NCBI RefSeq assembly: GCF_002001015.1
Contig: NZ_MUNO01000012.1
Location: 124,001 to 188,000 of the forward strand
Direction of reading: 5' to 3'
DNA from: Polaromonas sp. A23
Lineage (GTDB): Bacteria > Pseudomonadota > Gammaproteobacteria > Burkholderiales > Burkholderiaceae_C
Length of the DNA: 64,000 nucleotides
This document shows, one piece after another, positions 18,174 to 25,660 of this stretch. The notes beneath the pieces are model-generated. The model was not told where the DNA came from. It saw only the letters and a program-made list of their open reading frames with translations, and ran no database searches. Each line of letters starts with the position of its first letter. Position 1 is the stretch's first letter. Both the position numbers and the translations under genes were made by a program.

Positions 18174-19700
18174 CTACATCACCGCGCCCACTTGCCAAGG
18201 CACAAACTCGTTTTGCCCGTAACCGTGTTTCTCGCTTTTGCTCTGCGCACCCGAGGCGGTGGCCAGCACCATCTCGAAGATCCGCTGACCCATTTCCTGC
18301 ACTGAGACGCCACCGTCGATGATCTCGCCGCAGTTGATGTCCATGTCTTCTTCCTGGCGCTGCCATAAGGCCGAGTTGGTTGCGAGCTTGAGCGAAGGCG
18401 AGGGTGCGCAGCCGTAGGCCGAGCCGCGGCCGGTGGTGAAGCAAATCAGGTTGGCACCGCCTGCGACCTGGCCGGTGGCGCTGACCGGGTCGTAACCCGG
18501 CGTGTCCATGTAAACAAAGCCGTGTGCATCGACCGGCTCCGCATATTCGTAGACGGCTTCCAGGTTCGAAGTGCCGCCCTTGGCAACGGCACCCAGTGAT
18601 TTCTCGAGAATCGTTGTCAGGCCGCCTGCCTTGTTGCCGGGCGACGGATTGTTGTTCATTTCGCCTTCGTTGATCTCGGTGTAGTGCTCCCACCACTTGA
18701 TGCGCGAGATCAGTTTTTCGGCGATGTCAGGGCGCACGGCGCGGCGTGTCAGCAGATGCTCGGCGCCATAGATTTCAGGGGTTTCGCTGAGGATGGCAGT
18801 ACCTCCGTGCGCCACCAGCAGATCCACCGCCGCGCCCAGCGCCGGGTTGGCGCTGATGCCCGAGTAGCCGTCGGAGCCGCCGCATTGCAGGCCGATGGTG
18901 ATGTGAGCCGCGCTGCACGGTTCGCGTTTGACAGCGTTGGCTTGGGGCAGCATCTCCTTGATCATGGCAATGCCCTTGGCCACGGTCTTGGCCGTGCCGC
19001 CGGTGTCCTGAATGCTGAAGACACGCAGCGTTTCACCCTCGCGCAGGCTGCCGTGGGCGAGCCAGGCGTTGATCTGATTGGACTCGCAACCCAGGCCCAC
19101 CACCAGCACGCCGGCAAAGTTGGGGTGGGTGGCGTAGCCCGTCAGGGTGCGCTGCAAAATCTGCAGGCCCAGGCCGTCGCTGTCCATGCCGCAGCCCGTG
19201 CCATGTGTGAGCGCCACCACGCCGTCCACATTGGGAAAGTCCTTCAATGCCGAGGGATTGTTCTGCCTTGAAAAATGATCGGCAATGGCGCGCGCTGCGG
19301 TGGCCGAGCAGTTGACGCTGGAGAGAATGCCAATGTAGTTGCGTGTGGCCACGCGGCCATCGGCCCGCTTGATGCCCATGAATGTCGCTTCGCGTTTGGC
19401 CGGTGCCGGTTTGACATCGGCGCCGAAGGCATAGTCGCGCGCAAAGTCGCCTTTGTCGGGGCCCATATCGAGGTTGTGCGTGTGTACATGTTCGCCGGGC
19501 GCGATGGCCTTGCTGGCAAAACCGATGATCTGGTTGTAACGGCGCACCGGATCGCCCGGTGCGATGGGGTGGGTGGCGATTTTGTGGCCGGCCGGGATCA
19601 GGCCCTTGACCGGGATGCCTTCGACGCTGACGCCGCTCAGCAATTGCTGGCGGGCAATCAGCACGTCATCGGCGGGGTGAAGGCGAATAAACGGTGTCAT
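18174..19700 (-). CDS. UxaA-family dehydratase (altronate/galactarate dehydratase type)
   Basis: 508 residues, full length for UxaA: an N-terminal SAF domain (1-95) and a C-terminal catalytic domain with VATRNYIGILSSVNCSAT, HGTGCGMD, GLGCESNQI, LQCGGSDGYSGI and MDTPGYDPVSATGQVAGG. Family members remove water from aldonic or aldaric acids to give 2-keto-3-deoxy acids with Fe or Mn. The start at 19700 gives MTPFIRLHP; an in-frame start 33 bases upstream is less likely. It follows the TRAP genes after a 277-bp gap holding a nested repeat. The substrate is unknown; neighbours suggest a sugar acid handled by the non-phosphorylative route. Confidence 0.85.
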   Translation of the reverse strand: MTPFIRLHPADDVLIARQQLLSGVSVEGIPVKGLIPAGHKIATHPIAPGDPVRRYNQIIGFASKAIAPGEHVHTHNLDMGPDKGDFARDYAFGADVKPAPAKREATFMGIKRADGRVATRNYIGILSSVNCSATAARAIADHFSRQNNPSALKDFPNVDGVVALTHGTGCGMDSDGLGLQILQRTLTGYATHPNFAGVLVVGLGCESNQINAWLAHGSLREGETLRVFSIQDTGGTAKTVAKGIAMIKEMLPQANAVKREPCSAAHITIGLQCGGSDGYSGISANPALGAAVDLLVAHGGTAILSETPEIYGAEHLLTRRAVRPDIAEKLISRIKWWEHYTEINEGEMNNNPSPGNKAGGLTTILEKSLGAVAKGGTSNLEAVYEYAEPVDAHGFVYMDTPGYDPVSATGQVAGGANLICFTTGRGSAYGCAPSPSLKLATNSALWQRQEEDMDINCGEIIDGGVSVQEMGQRIFEMVLATASGAQSKSEKHGYGQNEFVPWQVGAVM

Positions 19701-19732
19701 GGTTTGGCTCTCTGTGTTTTCATCAGCGGCCA

Positions 19733-19975
19733 CCGCGGAACCGGCTTTGCCGGGCCGCTAGTGGCCTGTAACGTTGAAATGGGAGGCGAGGAACGCGTGA
19801 GACGGGGTGCGATGCAAGGCGCAAAGCACAGCGATGCCCCAGGCATCGCGCGCATTTGCAACACCGCAGCGTGCCACGTATCGCGTGGGCAGCGACTTCC
19901 GGTTTCAGCGTTACAGGCCACTAATGGCGCCTCCTCGAGGGGGAGACGCCGAAGGCGTTTCGGGGGTGGGGTCAT
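19733..19975. repeat. Family B repeat, copy B1, split by a MITE-like insertion
   Basis: The left part (19733-19758) carries GGAACCGGCTTTGCCGGGCC as in the other B copies. The right part (19924-19975) carries the expected ATGGCGCC, CTCGAG and GACGCCGAAGGCGT hairpin words. The two parts are separated by the 161-bp element at 19761-19921. It lies between dctM and uxaA, so it is probably transcribed as part of the operon. Confidence 0.65.
19761..19921. mobile_element. MITE-like element M1 with 19-bp inverted ends and TA duplication
   Basis: The left end GTGGCCTGTAACGTTGAAA (19761-19779) is repeated inverted at 19903-19921 with one mismatch. TA is present on both outer sides (19759-19760 and 19922-19923). 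The interior has a perfect 8-bp stem, GCGATGCC/GGCATCGC, at its centre and no reading frame for a transposase. TA duplication is typical of IS630/Tc1-mariner-type transposition, so a non-autonomous derivative is likely. Confidence 0.7.
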
Positions 19976-19977
19976 TT

Positions 19978-21372
19978 TTAGTAAAACATTTTCGGCAGCC
20001 ACAGCACCAGCTTGGGGAAGTAAGTGATGACCGCCAGCGAGCCCAGCAGCGGTACCAGCCAGGGCAGGATGGCGATGGTGGTGCGCTCGACCGAGAGTTT
20101 GGCCACCCGCGCCAGCACAAACAACACCATGCCCATGGGCGGGTGCAGCAAGCCGATCATCAGGTTCAGAACCATCACCAGGCCGAAGTGCACCGGGTCT
20201 ATGCCCAGCTGCATCACGATGGGCATCAGGATGGGCACCAATATCGTGATCGCGGCGGTGGGCTCCAGGAAGCAGCCGACGAACAGCATCAGCAGGTTGG
20301 CCAGCAGCAGGAAGACCCAGGCTTCCTTGGTGAAACCCAGCACCCACTGAGAGATCGCTGCCGTGACGCCTGTGGCCGTGAGCATCCAGCCGAAGATGCT
20401 GGCCGCCGCCACGATGAACATCACCGTGGCCGTGGTCTCCACCGTGTCCAGGCAGACCTTGACGAACATCTTCCAGTTGAGCGTGCGGTACCAGGCCAGG
20501 CCCAGCACCATGGCCCAGATGCACGCGGCGATCGCGCCCTCGGTGGGCGTGAAAATGCCGGTGGTCATGCCGCCGATCAGCAGCACCGGTGTCATGATGG
20601 GCAGCACCGCCTGGAAGTTGAAGAACTTGTCGGCGGCGAACAGCACCAGCAGGCCGGCGAACACCGTGATCTGCGCCGGGAAGCCGAACTTGACGATCAG
20701 GACCCACAGCACGAATGGCCAGCCGATAACCACCAGCGTTTCAGCCAGCGCCTTGATCACCCGGGGCCACTCGAACTTGATATCTGCACCCCAGTTGTTC
20801 TTGTGGGCGAAGTAGGCCACGGTGAGCATCATCAGGCCGGCCATCAGCACGCCCGGCAGGATGCCCGCCAGGAACAGCGCGCCAACACTCACATTGGCCA
20901 TCATTCCGTAGATCACGAAAGGCAGCGAAGGCGGGATGATGGGCCCCAGCGTCGCCGAGGCCGCGGTCACCCCCACGGCGAACTCCTTGCTGTAGCCATG
21001 GTCGGTCATGGCCTTGATCTCGATCGTGCCCAGGCCGGCCGCATCGGCAATCGCCGTGCCGCTCATGCCGGCGAACACCACCGAGCCGACCACGTTGACA
21101 TGGCCCAGGCCGCCCTTGAGCCAGCCCACCAGCGCCAGGGCGTAGTTGTAGATGCGGTTGGTGATGCCGGCGTTGTTCATCAGGTTGCCGGCCAGGATGA
21201 AGAAGGGCACGGCAAGGAGCGGAAAGCTGTCGATGCCGCTGACCATCCGGTGGATTACCACGAAGGCCGGCAGATTTCCAGTCCACCAGATGTAGATCAG
21301 GGACGAGCCGGCCATGGCGATCGCCACCGGGATGCCGCCGCTCATGAGAAGGAGAAAAATGATTTTCAGCAT
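19978..21372 (-). CDS. dctM: TRAP transporter large permease DctM
   Basis: 464-residue inner-membrane protein with about twelve to thirteen hydrophobic helices. FPLLAVPFFILAGNLMNNAGI, SGTAIADAAGLGTIE and ASATLGPIIPPSLPFVIYG are hallmark DctM stretches. It is the sodium-coupled transport channel that works with DctQ and the periplasmic DctP. The start is 8 bp after dctQ, so the genes are cotranscribed. The protein is about 35 residues longer than the usual 425-430, mainly in a middle loop (NNWGADIKFEWPRVIKALAE). The cargo is probably a sugar acid, as judged from the adjacent catabolic genes. Confidence 0.94.
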   Translation of the reverse strand: MLKIIFLLLMSGGIPVAIAMAGSSLIYIWWTGNLPAFVVIHRMVSGIDSFPLLAVPFFILAGNLMNNAGITNRIYNYALALVGWLKGGLGHVNVVGSVVFAGMSGTAIADAAGLGTIEIKAMTDHGYSKEFAVGVTAASATLGPIIPPSLPFVIYGMMANVSVGALFLAGILPGVLMAGLMMLTVAYFAHKNNWGADIKFEWPRVIKALAETLVVIGWPFVLWVLIVKFGFPAQITVFAGLLVLFAADKFFNFQAVLPIMTPVLLIGGMTTGIFTPTEGAIAACIWAMVLGLAWYRTLNWKMFVKVCLDTVETTATVMFIVAAASIFGWMLTATGVTAAISQWVLGFTKEAWVFLLLANLLMLFVGCFLEPTAAITILVPILMPIVMQLGIDPVHFGLVMVLNLMIGLLHPPMGMVLFVLARVAKLSVERTTIAILPWLVPLLGSLAVITYFPKLVLWLPKMFY

Positions 21373-21380
21373 GGGTCTTC

Positions 21381-21953
21381 TTATTTGTCGTCCATGGAGG
21401 ATTCGGGGCGCTCCAGCACCGTATAACCGCGCTTGTGGTGGAAGAGGGCGACCTGCACCGAGCGGAAGGCCATGGCCGCGAAGCCCAGCATGCAGACCCC
21501 GTAAACCCAGTTCATCGGCAGGTCGACCATGGTCATGCGCGAATTGCTGCCCAGCTTGATCATCATCATCACGGTGAGGACGGTGGCGGTGGCAAAGAAG
21601 CCGATGCGCAGCACATCGACCACTGTGGCCATGGTGCGCGCCACTGGCTGGGGCATGAACTTGTAGAAGAAATCCACCTGGATGTGGTTGTTCTTCACCA
21701 CCCCGATGGTGGCGCCGGTGAATACCACGGCGATCAGCAGGTAACGGGCGATCTCTTCAGTCCAGGCCGCGGAATCGTTTAGCACGTAGCGGGTGAAGAA
21801 CTGGTAGAAGACCGTCAGACCCAAGATCCAGAAAAAACCCAGGGCAACCCAGGCTTCGAGGTTGGTGCCGGAGAGATCCACCGCTTCGTCCTGCGCGTGA
21901 AACTCTCCGTCCGCCCCCATCACGGGGGCCATGTCGTCAATTGACGGGGTCAT
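21381..21953 (-). CDS. dctQ: TRAP transporter small permease DctQ
   Basis: 190 residues with four hydrophobic helices, the first near residues 35-52 (VALGFFWILGLTVFYQFF). RYVLNDSAAWTEEIARYLLI is the conserved DctQ stretch, including the E-E-x-x-R pattern. It bridges the binding protein and DctM. It has a 30-residue acidic N-terminal extension before the first helix. It lies between dctP (111 bp, with a family B repeat in the gap) and dctM (8 bp). Confidence 0.92.
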   Translation of the reverse strand: MTPSIDDMAPVMGADGEFHAQDEAVDLSGTNLEAWVALGFFWILGLTVFYQFFTRYVLNDSAAWTEEIARYLLIAVVFTGATIGVVKNNHIQVDFFYKFMPQPVARTMATVVDVLRIGFFATATVLTVMMMIKLGSNSRMTMVDLPMNWVYGVCMLGFAAMAFRSVQVALFHHKRGYTVLERPESSMDDK

Positions 21954-21984
21954 TGGATGTCCTTCGAGTTGAAATCAAGGAACA

Positions 21985-22063
21985 CCGCGGAACCGGTTTT
22001 GCCGGACCGCTGGTGTCGCCCCCCTTGGGGGGAGGCGGCGCACGTCAGTGAGCCGCTTCGGGG
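21985..22063 (+). repeat. Family B repeat, copy B2 (between dctP and dctQ)
   Basis: CCGCGGAACCGGTTTTGCCG, then a CCCCCCTTGGGGGG palindrome, then an AGCCGCTTCGGGG end. This is the clearest full-length copy of the family and can form two GC-rich hairpins. It lies between cotranscribed genes dctP and dctQ and could affect the relative amount of binding protein mRNA. Confidence 0.65.
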
Positions 22064-22064
22064 C

Positions 22065-23051
22065 TTACTTGATACTTATGATGCGGTCCCAGTCCTTCTT
22101 GTCGAGCTTCATGGATTCAAAGGTGATCGCCTTCAGAACGCGCTGCTGGAAATCGGCGCGGTCAACTGTCACCACGTTGTTGCCCTTTTTCTTGAACTCT
22201 TCCACCAGTTCACCTTCACGCTTGCGGATGTCGTTGGTGGCGTTTACCGCGGCTTCCTGCGTCACGTCCGACAGGATCTTCTGCTCGGCCGGTGTCAGCT
22301 TGCCCATCAGGCTTGGCGCCACCACCGTGAGCAACGCGTCGGAGATGTGGCCGGTCAGGATGATGTTCTTCTGCACTTCGTAAAACTTCTTGGCCTCGAT
22401 GGTCGGCAGCGGATTTTCCTGCGCGTCGACGGTGCCGTTCTGCAGTGCCAGGTAGACCTCGGCGAAGGCAATCGGCGTCGGATTGGCGCCGCAGGCGCGC
22501 GGCAGAGCGGTGTAGGCGGGAGAATCAGGCACACGCATCTTGATGCCCTTCATCTCGTCGCAGTTCTTGAACAGCTTGTTGCTGGTGGCATGGCGCGCGC
22601 CGTAGTAGGTCAGGGCAGTGACGGTATTGCCTGTGGCCTTTTTGTAACCCTCGGTCAGCTCCTTGAAAACATCGCTCTTGCCGTAGGCAATCACATGGTC
22701 GGCATCGCGAAAGGTGAAGGGGTAGTAACTCACTGCCAGGCGAGGGTAGGAGTTGGAGGCAAAGGACGCACCCGTGAGGATGATGTCCACCGTGCCCAGC
22801 TGCAGGCCCTGGTTGATTTCGCTTTCCTTGCCCAGGCTGGAAGCTGGAAAGACCTGAATTTCATACTTGCCGTTGGTGCGCTTCTTGAACTCGTCGGCCG
22901 CCCAGACCGACCACTTGTGGTACGGCTCCGACGTTTCATACACGTGTGCCCATTTGAGCTTGGTCTGGGCATTGGCCATGCCAAATGTGCCTATAGCCCC
23001 CGCCATGATTGCGCAGCATGCTATTGTTTTTAGAGTGAATCGTTTGGTCAT
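22065..23051 (-). CDS. dctP: TRAP transporter substrate-binding protein DctP
   Basis: 328-residue periplasmic binding protein. The signal peptide is residues 1-28, with the cut after MANA. Downstream, LKWAHVYETSEPYHKWSVWAA, KSDVFKELTEG, MKGIKMRVPDSPAY and EVYLALQNGTVDAQENPL are DctP-family motifs, including the conserved arginine in M-R-V. The start at 23051 is supported by GAGGAG six bases upstream. It is the first transporter gene after the FadR-type regulator. The signal-peptide coding region overlaps a family A repeat. Confidence 0.93.
   Translation of the reverse strand: MTKRFTLKTIACCAIMAGAIGTFGMANAQTKLKWAHVYETSEPYHKWSVWAADEFKKRTNGKYEIQVFPASSLGKESEINQGLQLGTVDIILTGASFASNSYPRLAVSYYPFTFRDADHVIAYGKSDVFKELTEGYKKATGNTVTALTYYGARHATSNKLFKNCDEMKGIKMRVPDSPAYTALPRACGANPTPIAFAEVYLALQNGTVDAQENPLPTIEAKKFYEVQKNIILTGHISDALLTVVAPSLMGKLTPAEQKILSDVTQEAAVNATNDIRKREGELVEEFKKKGNNVVTVDRADFQQRVLKAITFESMKLDKKDWDRIISIK
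22991..23036 (-). repeat. Family A repeat, copy A3, inside the DctP signal-peptide codons
   Basis: Read on the - strand this gives AACAATAGCATGCTGCGCAA and then GGCGGGGGCTATAGGC, matching the family A order of an AGC-T word, a TGCGC word and a GGGCTA-AG word. It encodes roughly the TIACCAIMAGAIG part of the signal peptide. The hydrophobic core of the leader is therefore repeat-derived. Confidence 0.55.
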
Positions 23052-23107
23052 GTTGTCTCCTCGGTTGAAAGAATGGGAAAGCAGGAATGTAAAAACGCTG
23101 GCGGAAA

Positions 23108-23830
23108 TCAACTCGTCGTTTTAGCGCGGCGCCAGCTCGCACTGAATCGGGCATGGGATTTGTCCATATGGGCATGCATTGCTGTGCGCGCGGCGGCACT
23201 GTCGTGCGCACAGATCGCGGCAAAAATGGCTTCGTGTTCGGAAATTGCCGACTGCCAGGACTTCATGGTTTCGAAATAACCCCCCAGCCGCGTGAACAGC
23301 GGGCCGCGGCGCGAATCCCAGAAACTCTGGACGGTTTCGATCAGCACCACGTTGCCGCAGGACTCGACAATGGCGGTGTGAAAGGCGCGGTCGCCCTCCA
23401 GCGGCAGCACGCCCCGGTTGGCATCGCTGATCATGGCGTCGATGGCGGCGCGCATGGCGTCCGTGTCCTTGCGTTTGGCCTGCTCTGCGGCCATGGAAGC
23501 AATTTCGCCTTCCACCACGCGGCGTGCGCGGATCAGCTCCAGCGGACCCCATTCGGTGGAATTTAGCTGTGGGCCCTTGTTTCGTTCTGTTCGCTTGGAG
23601 CGGTCCAGCACATAAACACCGGAGCCGGTGCGCACTTCCACCCAGCCTTCGACTTCCATGGCAATCAGCGCTTCGCGCACCGAAGGGCGGCTCACGCCCA
23701 GCTGATTGGCCAGGTCGCGCTCGGACGGCAGGCGTGTGCCCGGGGCAAACTCCCCCTTGCTGATCAGCGAGCGCAGCTGCTCGGCAATCTGGCGGTACAG
23801 GCGTTGTGGTTCGACGGTTTGCAGCGGCAT
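23108..23830 (-). CDS. GntR-family transcription regulator, FadR subfamily
   Basis: 240 residues. The winged helix-turn-helix includes LPSERDLANQLGVSRPSVREALIAMEVEGWVEVRTGSGVYV. A C-terminal all-helical FCD domain follows, with D-x-x-x-H in GDRAFHTAIVESCGN and later histidines in SEHEA and HAHMDKSH for metal and ligand binding. FCD regulators usually bind hexuronates, gluconate or related acids, which suits the UxaA and TRAP neighbours. It is first in the - strand unit and divergent from the two SDR genes. An 11-bp FadR-type palindrome in the shared control region suggests it represses both sides. Confidence 0.92.
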   Translation of the reverse strand: MPLQTVEPQRLYRQIAEQLRSLISKGEFAPGTRLPSERDLANQLGVSRPSVREALIAMEVEGWVEVRTGSGVYVLDRSKRTERNKGPQLNSTEWGPLELIRARRVVEGEIASMAAEQAKRKDTDAMRAAIDAMISDANRGVLPLEGDRAFHTAIVESCGNVVLIETVQSFWDSRRGPLFTRLGGYFETMKSWQSAISEHEAIFAAICAHDSAAARTAMHAHMDKSHARFSASWRRAKTTS

Positions 23831-23869
23831 GAAAAAAGAGCGGGGCGGGGTATTAAGGGTTAGTCAGAA

Positions 23870-23898
23870 TTGGACAAGTGGTCAGACCAATTAATAAT
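23870..23898 (+). promoter_or_regulatory. Putative sigma-70 promoter for the SDR-SDR-FAH genes
   Basis: TTGGAC at 23870-23875 is followed, after 16-17 bases, by TAATAAT at 23892-23898. On the other strand TTGTCC, then 16 bases, then TAATAC could serve fadR. The FadR-type palindrome falls in the spacer of the + strand promoter, which would suit repression. Weak consensus, so position is tentative. Confidence 0.4.
23879..23889. promoter_or_regulatory. FadR-type operator palindrome TGGTCAGACCA
   Basis: A perfect 5-bp inverted repeat around one central base, fitting the TNGTNNNACNA pattern known for FadR-subfamily GntR regulators. It lies 49 bp from the regulator start and 99 bp from the first SDR start, in the only shared control region of this divergent locus. 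Confidence 0.65.
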
Positions 23899-23988
23899 CC
23901 CATGATTCCAGCTTGCCGGGCATCCGGCTAAACCCTAGACCCTCGGCCCCAAGCAAAAAGCAAACAAACCAGGCAACAAAGGAACGAC

Positions 23989-24732
23989 ATGAGACTTCAG
24001 GGAAAAACCGCACTGATCACCGCTGCCGGGCAGGGTATAGGCAAGGCCAGCGCGCTGGCCATGGCGGCGGAAGGCGCGCAGGTCTGGGCCACCGATGTGA
24101 ATGCGAAGCTTCTCGAAACCTATGCGGGCATGCCCAACATCCATGCGGTCAAGCTCGACGTGCTCGACAAGGCTGCCATCCAGAAACTGGTAACCAGCAT
24201 GCCGGCGTTGGACGTGCTTTTCAATTGCGCGGGCTTCGTGCACGCCGGCACCATCCTGCAGGCGACTGATGAAGAGTGGGAATTCGCTTTCAACCTCAAT
24301 GTGCGCTCGCAGTTCTGGACCATTCAGGCGGCCCTGCCGCGCATGCTTGCCAACAACGGCGGCAAGGGCGGCGGCAGCATCATCAACATGGCCAGCGTCG
24401 TCAGTATCAAGGGGTTGCCGAACCGTTTTGTGTATGGCTCCTCCAAGGCGGCCGTGATCGGACTGACCAAGAGTGTGGCGGCCGACTATGTGATGCAGGG
24501 CGTACGCTGCAATTGCATCTGCCCCGGCACCGTGGACACGCCCTCGCTGCAGGACCGCATCAATGTGTTCGAGGACCCGGCGCAAGCGCGCAGGAATTTC
24601 ATTGCACGACAGCCCATGGGGCGGCTGGCACAGGCGCATGAAATCGCGCCGGTCGTGACCTTCCTGGCCAGCGACGAGTCGGCCTTTGTCACTGGCCAGA
24701 ACTACAACGTTGATGGCGGCATGACCATATGA
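23989..24732 (+). CDS. SDR dehydrogenase, 2-keto-3-deoxy-L-fuconate dehydrogenase-like
   Basis: 247-residue classical SDR. The TAAGQGIG cofactor motif (12-19), NCAG, Y149-G-S-S-K153 and the end VTGQNYNVDGG are all present. Stretches such as DVLFNCAGFVHAGTIL, TKSVAADYVMQGVRCNCICP and GTVDTPSLQDRI closely follow the BDH2-like group that includes bacterial 2-keto-3-deoxy-L-fuconate dehydrogenase. That enzyme makes a 2,4-diketo-3-deoxy acid, the kind of substrate cleaved by the FAH-family protein two genes downstream. The actual sugar acid is not known. The stop overlaps the next start by 4 bases. Confidence 0.83.
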   Translation: MRLQGKTALITAAGQGIGKASALAMAAEGAQVWATDVNAKLLETYAGMPNIHAVKLDVLDKAAIQKLVTSMPALDVLFNCAGFVHAGTILQATDEEWEFAFNLNVRSQFWTIQAALPRMLANNGGKGGGSIINMASVVSIKGLPNRFVYGSSKAAVIGLTKSVAADYVMQGVRCNCICPGTVDTPSLQDRINVFEDPAQARRNFIARQPMGRLAQAHEIAPVVTFLASDESAFVTGQNYNVDGGMTI

Positions 24733-25475
24733 ACCAGCTCGACTTCGGTGATCGCCATGCGGTGGTCACCGGCGGGGCGACTGGTCTGGGGTATGCCATT
24801 GCCCAGCGTCTGATCGCGTCCGGCGGCAGCGTCACCCTGTGGGACCGGGACGAAGCGGCCGCCGGCAAGGCTGCTGCTGCACTGGGTGCGCGGGCCTGGG
24901 CGGTGGCGGTGGATGTGTCGCAGCATGCTTCAGTTTGCGCGGCGGTTCAGTCGACGCTTCAACACGCGCCCAAGGTCGATGCGCTGGTCAACAGCGCTGG
25001 CATCACCGGGCCCAACGTCAAGCTTTGGGACTACCCGGTGGACGACTGGCGCCAGGTGATGGAAGTCAATCTCAACGGCTTGTTCATGTGCTGCCGCGAA
25101 TGGGTGCCGCATATGCGCGCCAACAACTATGGCCGCATCGTCAACATCGCCTCGGTAGCCGGCAAGGAAGGCAACCCGAATGCCAGCGCCTACAGCGCCA
25201 GCAAGGCTGGAGTGATTGCGCTCACCAAATCACTGGGAAAGGAACTCGCCGATACCGGCGTGCGCGTCAACTGCGTGACGCCGGCCGCGGTGAAAACCGC
25301 CATCTTTGACCAGATGACGTCCGAACACATCGCCTTCATGCTGTCGAAAATTCCCATGGCCCGCTTCGGCACGCCCGAAGAGGTGGCCGCGATGGTGGGC
25401 TGGCTGTGCACTGAAGAATGCTCCTTCTCGACCGGCGCGGTGTTTGATCTGTCGGGTGGACGTTCCAGCTACTGA
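24729..25475 (+). CDS. SDR family NAD(P)-dependent oxidoreductase
   Basis: 248-residue classical SDR with TGGATGLG, NSAGITGPN, Y155-S-A-S-K159 and FSTGAVFDLSGG. It is coupled to the preceding SDR by a 4-base overlap. In sugar-acid loci a second SDR often oxidises the aldose or the C4/C5 hydroxyl of an intermediate, but nothing in this sequence decides between these. The two SDRs are not close copies of each other. A family C repeat follows before the hydrolase gene. Confidence 0.82.
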   Translation: MNQLDFGDRHAVVTGGATGLGYAIAQRLIASGGSVTLWDRDEAAAGKAAAALGARAWAVAVDVSQHASVCAAVQSTLQHAPKVDALVNSAGITGPNVKLWDYPVDDWRQVMEVNLNGLFMCCREWVPHMRANNYGRIVNIASVAGKEGNPNASAYSASKAGVIALTKSLGKELADTGVRVNCVTPAAVKTAIFDQMTSEHIAFMLSKIPMARFGTPEEVAAMVGWLCTEECSFSTGAVFDLSGGRSSY

Positions 25476-25490
25476 TGGGGACATCCATAA

Positions 25491-25602
25491 ATCCGATTCT
25501 CGGGCGCATGACTGCGTTGCGCGGTGCTCGGAATCCTCATGCACACAAGTGCATTCCGGTTCCTGCGCTCCGGGCGTCTTGTCCTGCATCCCGATAATCG
25601 AA
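25491..25602. repeat. Family C palindromic repeat, copy C1
   Basis: Imperfect palindrome of about 110 bp: outer arms ATCCGATTCTCGGG and CCCGATAATCGAAT, inner stem ATGCAC/GTGCAT around ACAA, with a CCTCATGCAC-type centre shared with copies C2 and C3. It separates the second SDR from the FAH-family gene. Confidence 0.6.
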
Positions 25603-25660
25603 TTTCTGGAAGCCCCATCCCCCATCTCATTTGTTCTTGTGTAACTAAAAAAGGAAAACC

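Noticed and set aside
19807..21426. Long + strand frame (539 codons) opposite dctM
   Set aside because: Histidine-, arginine- and glutamine-rich product with no fold motifs, antisense to a clear DctM; a GC-rich shadow.
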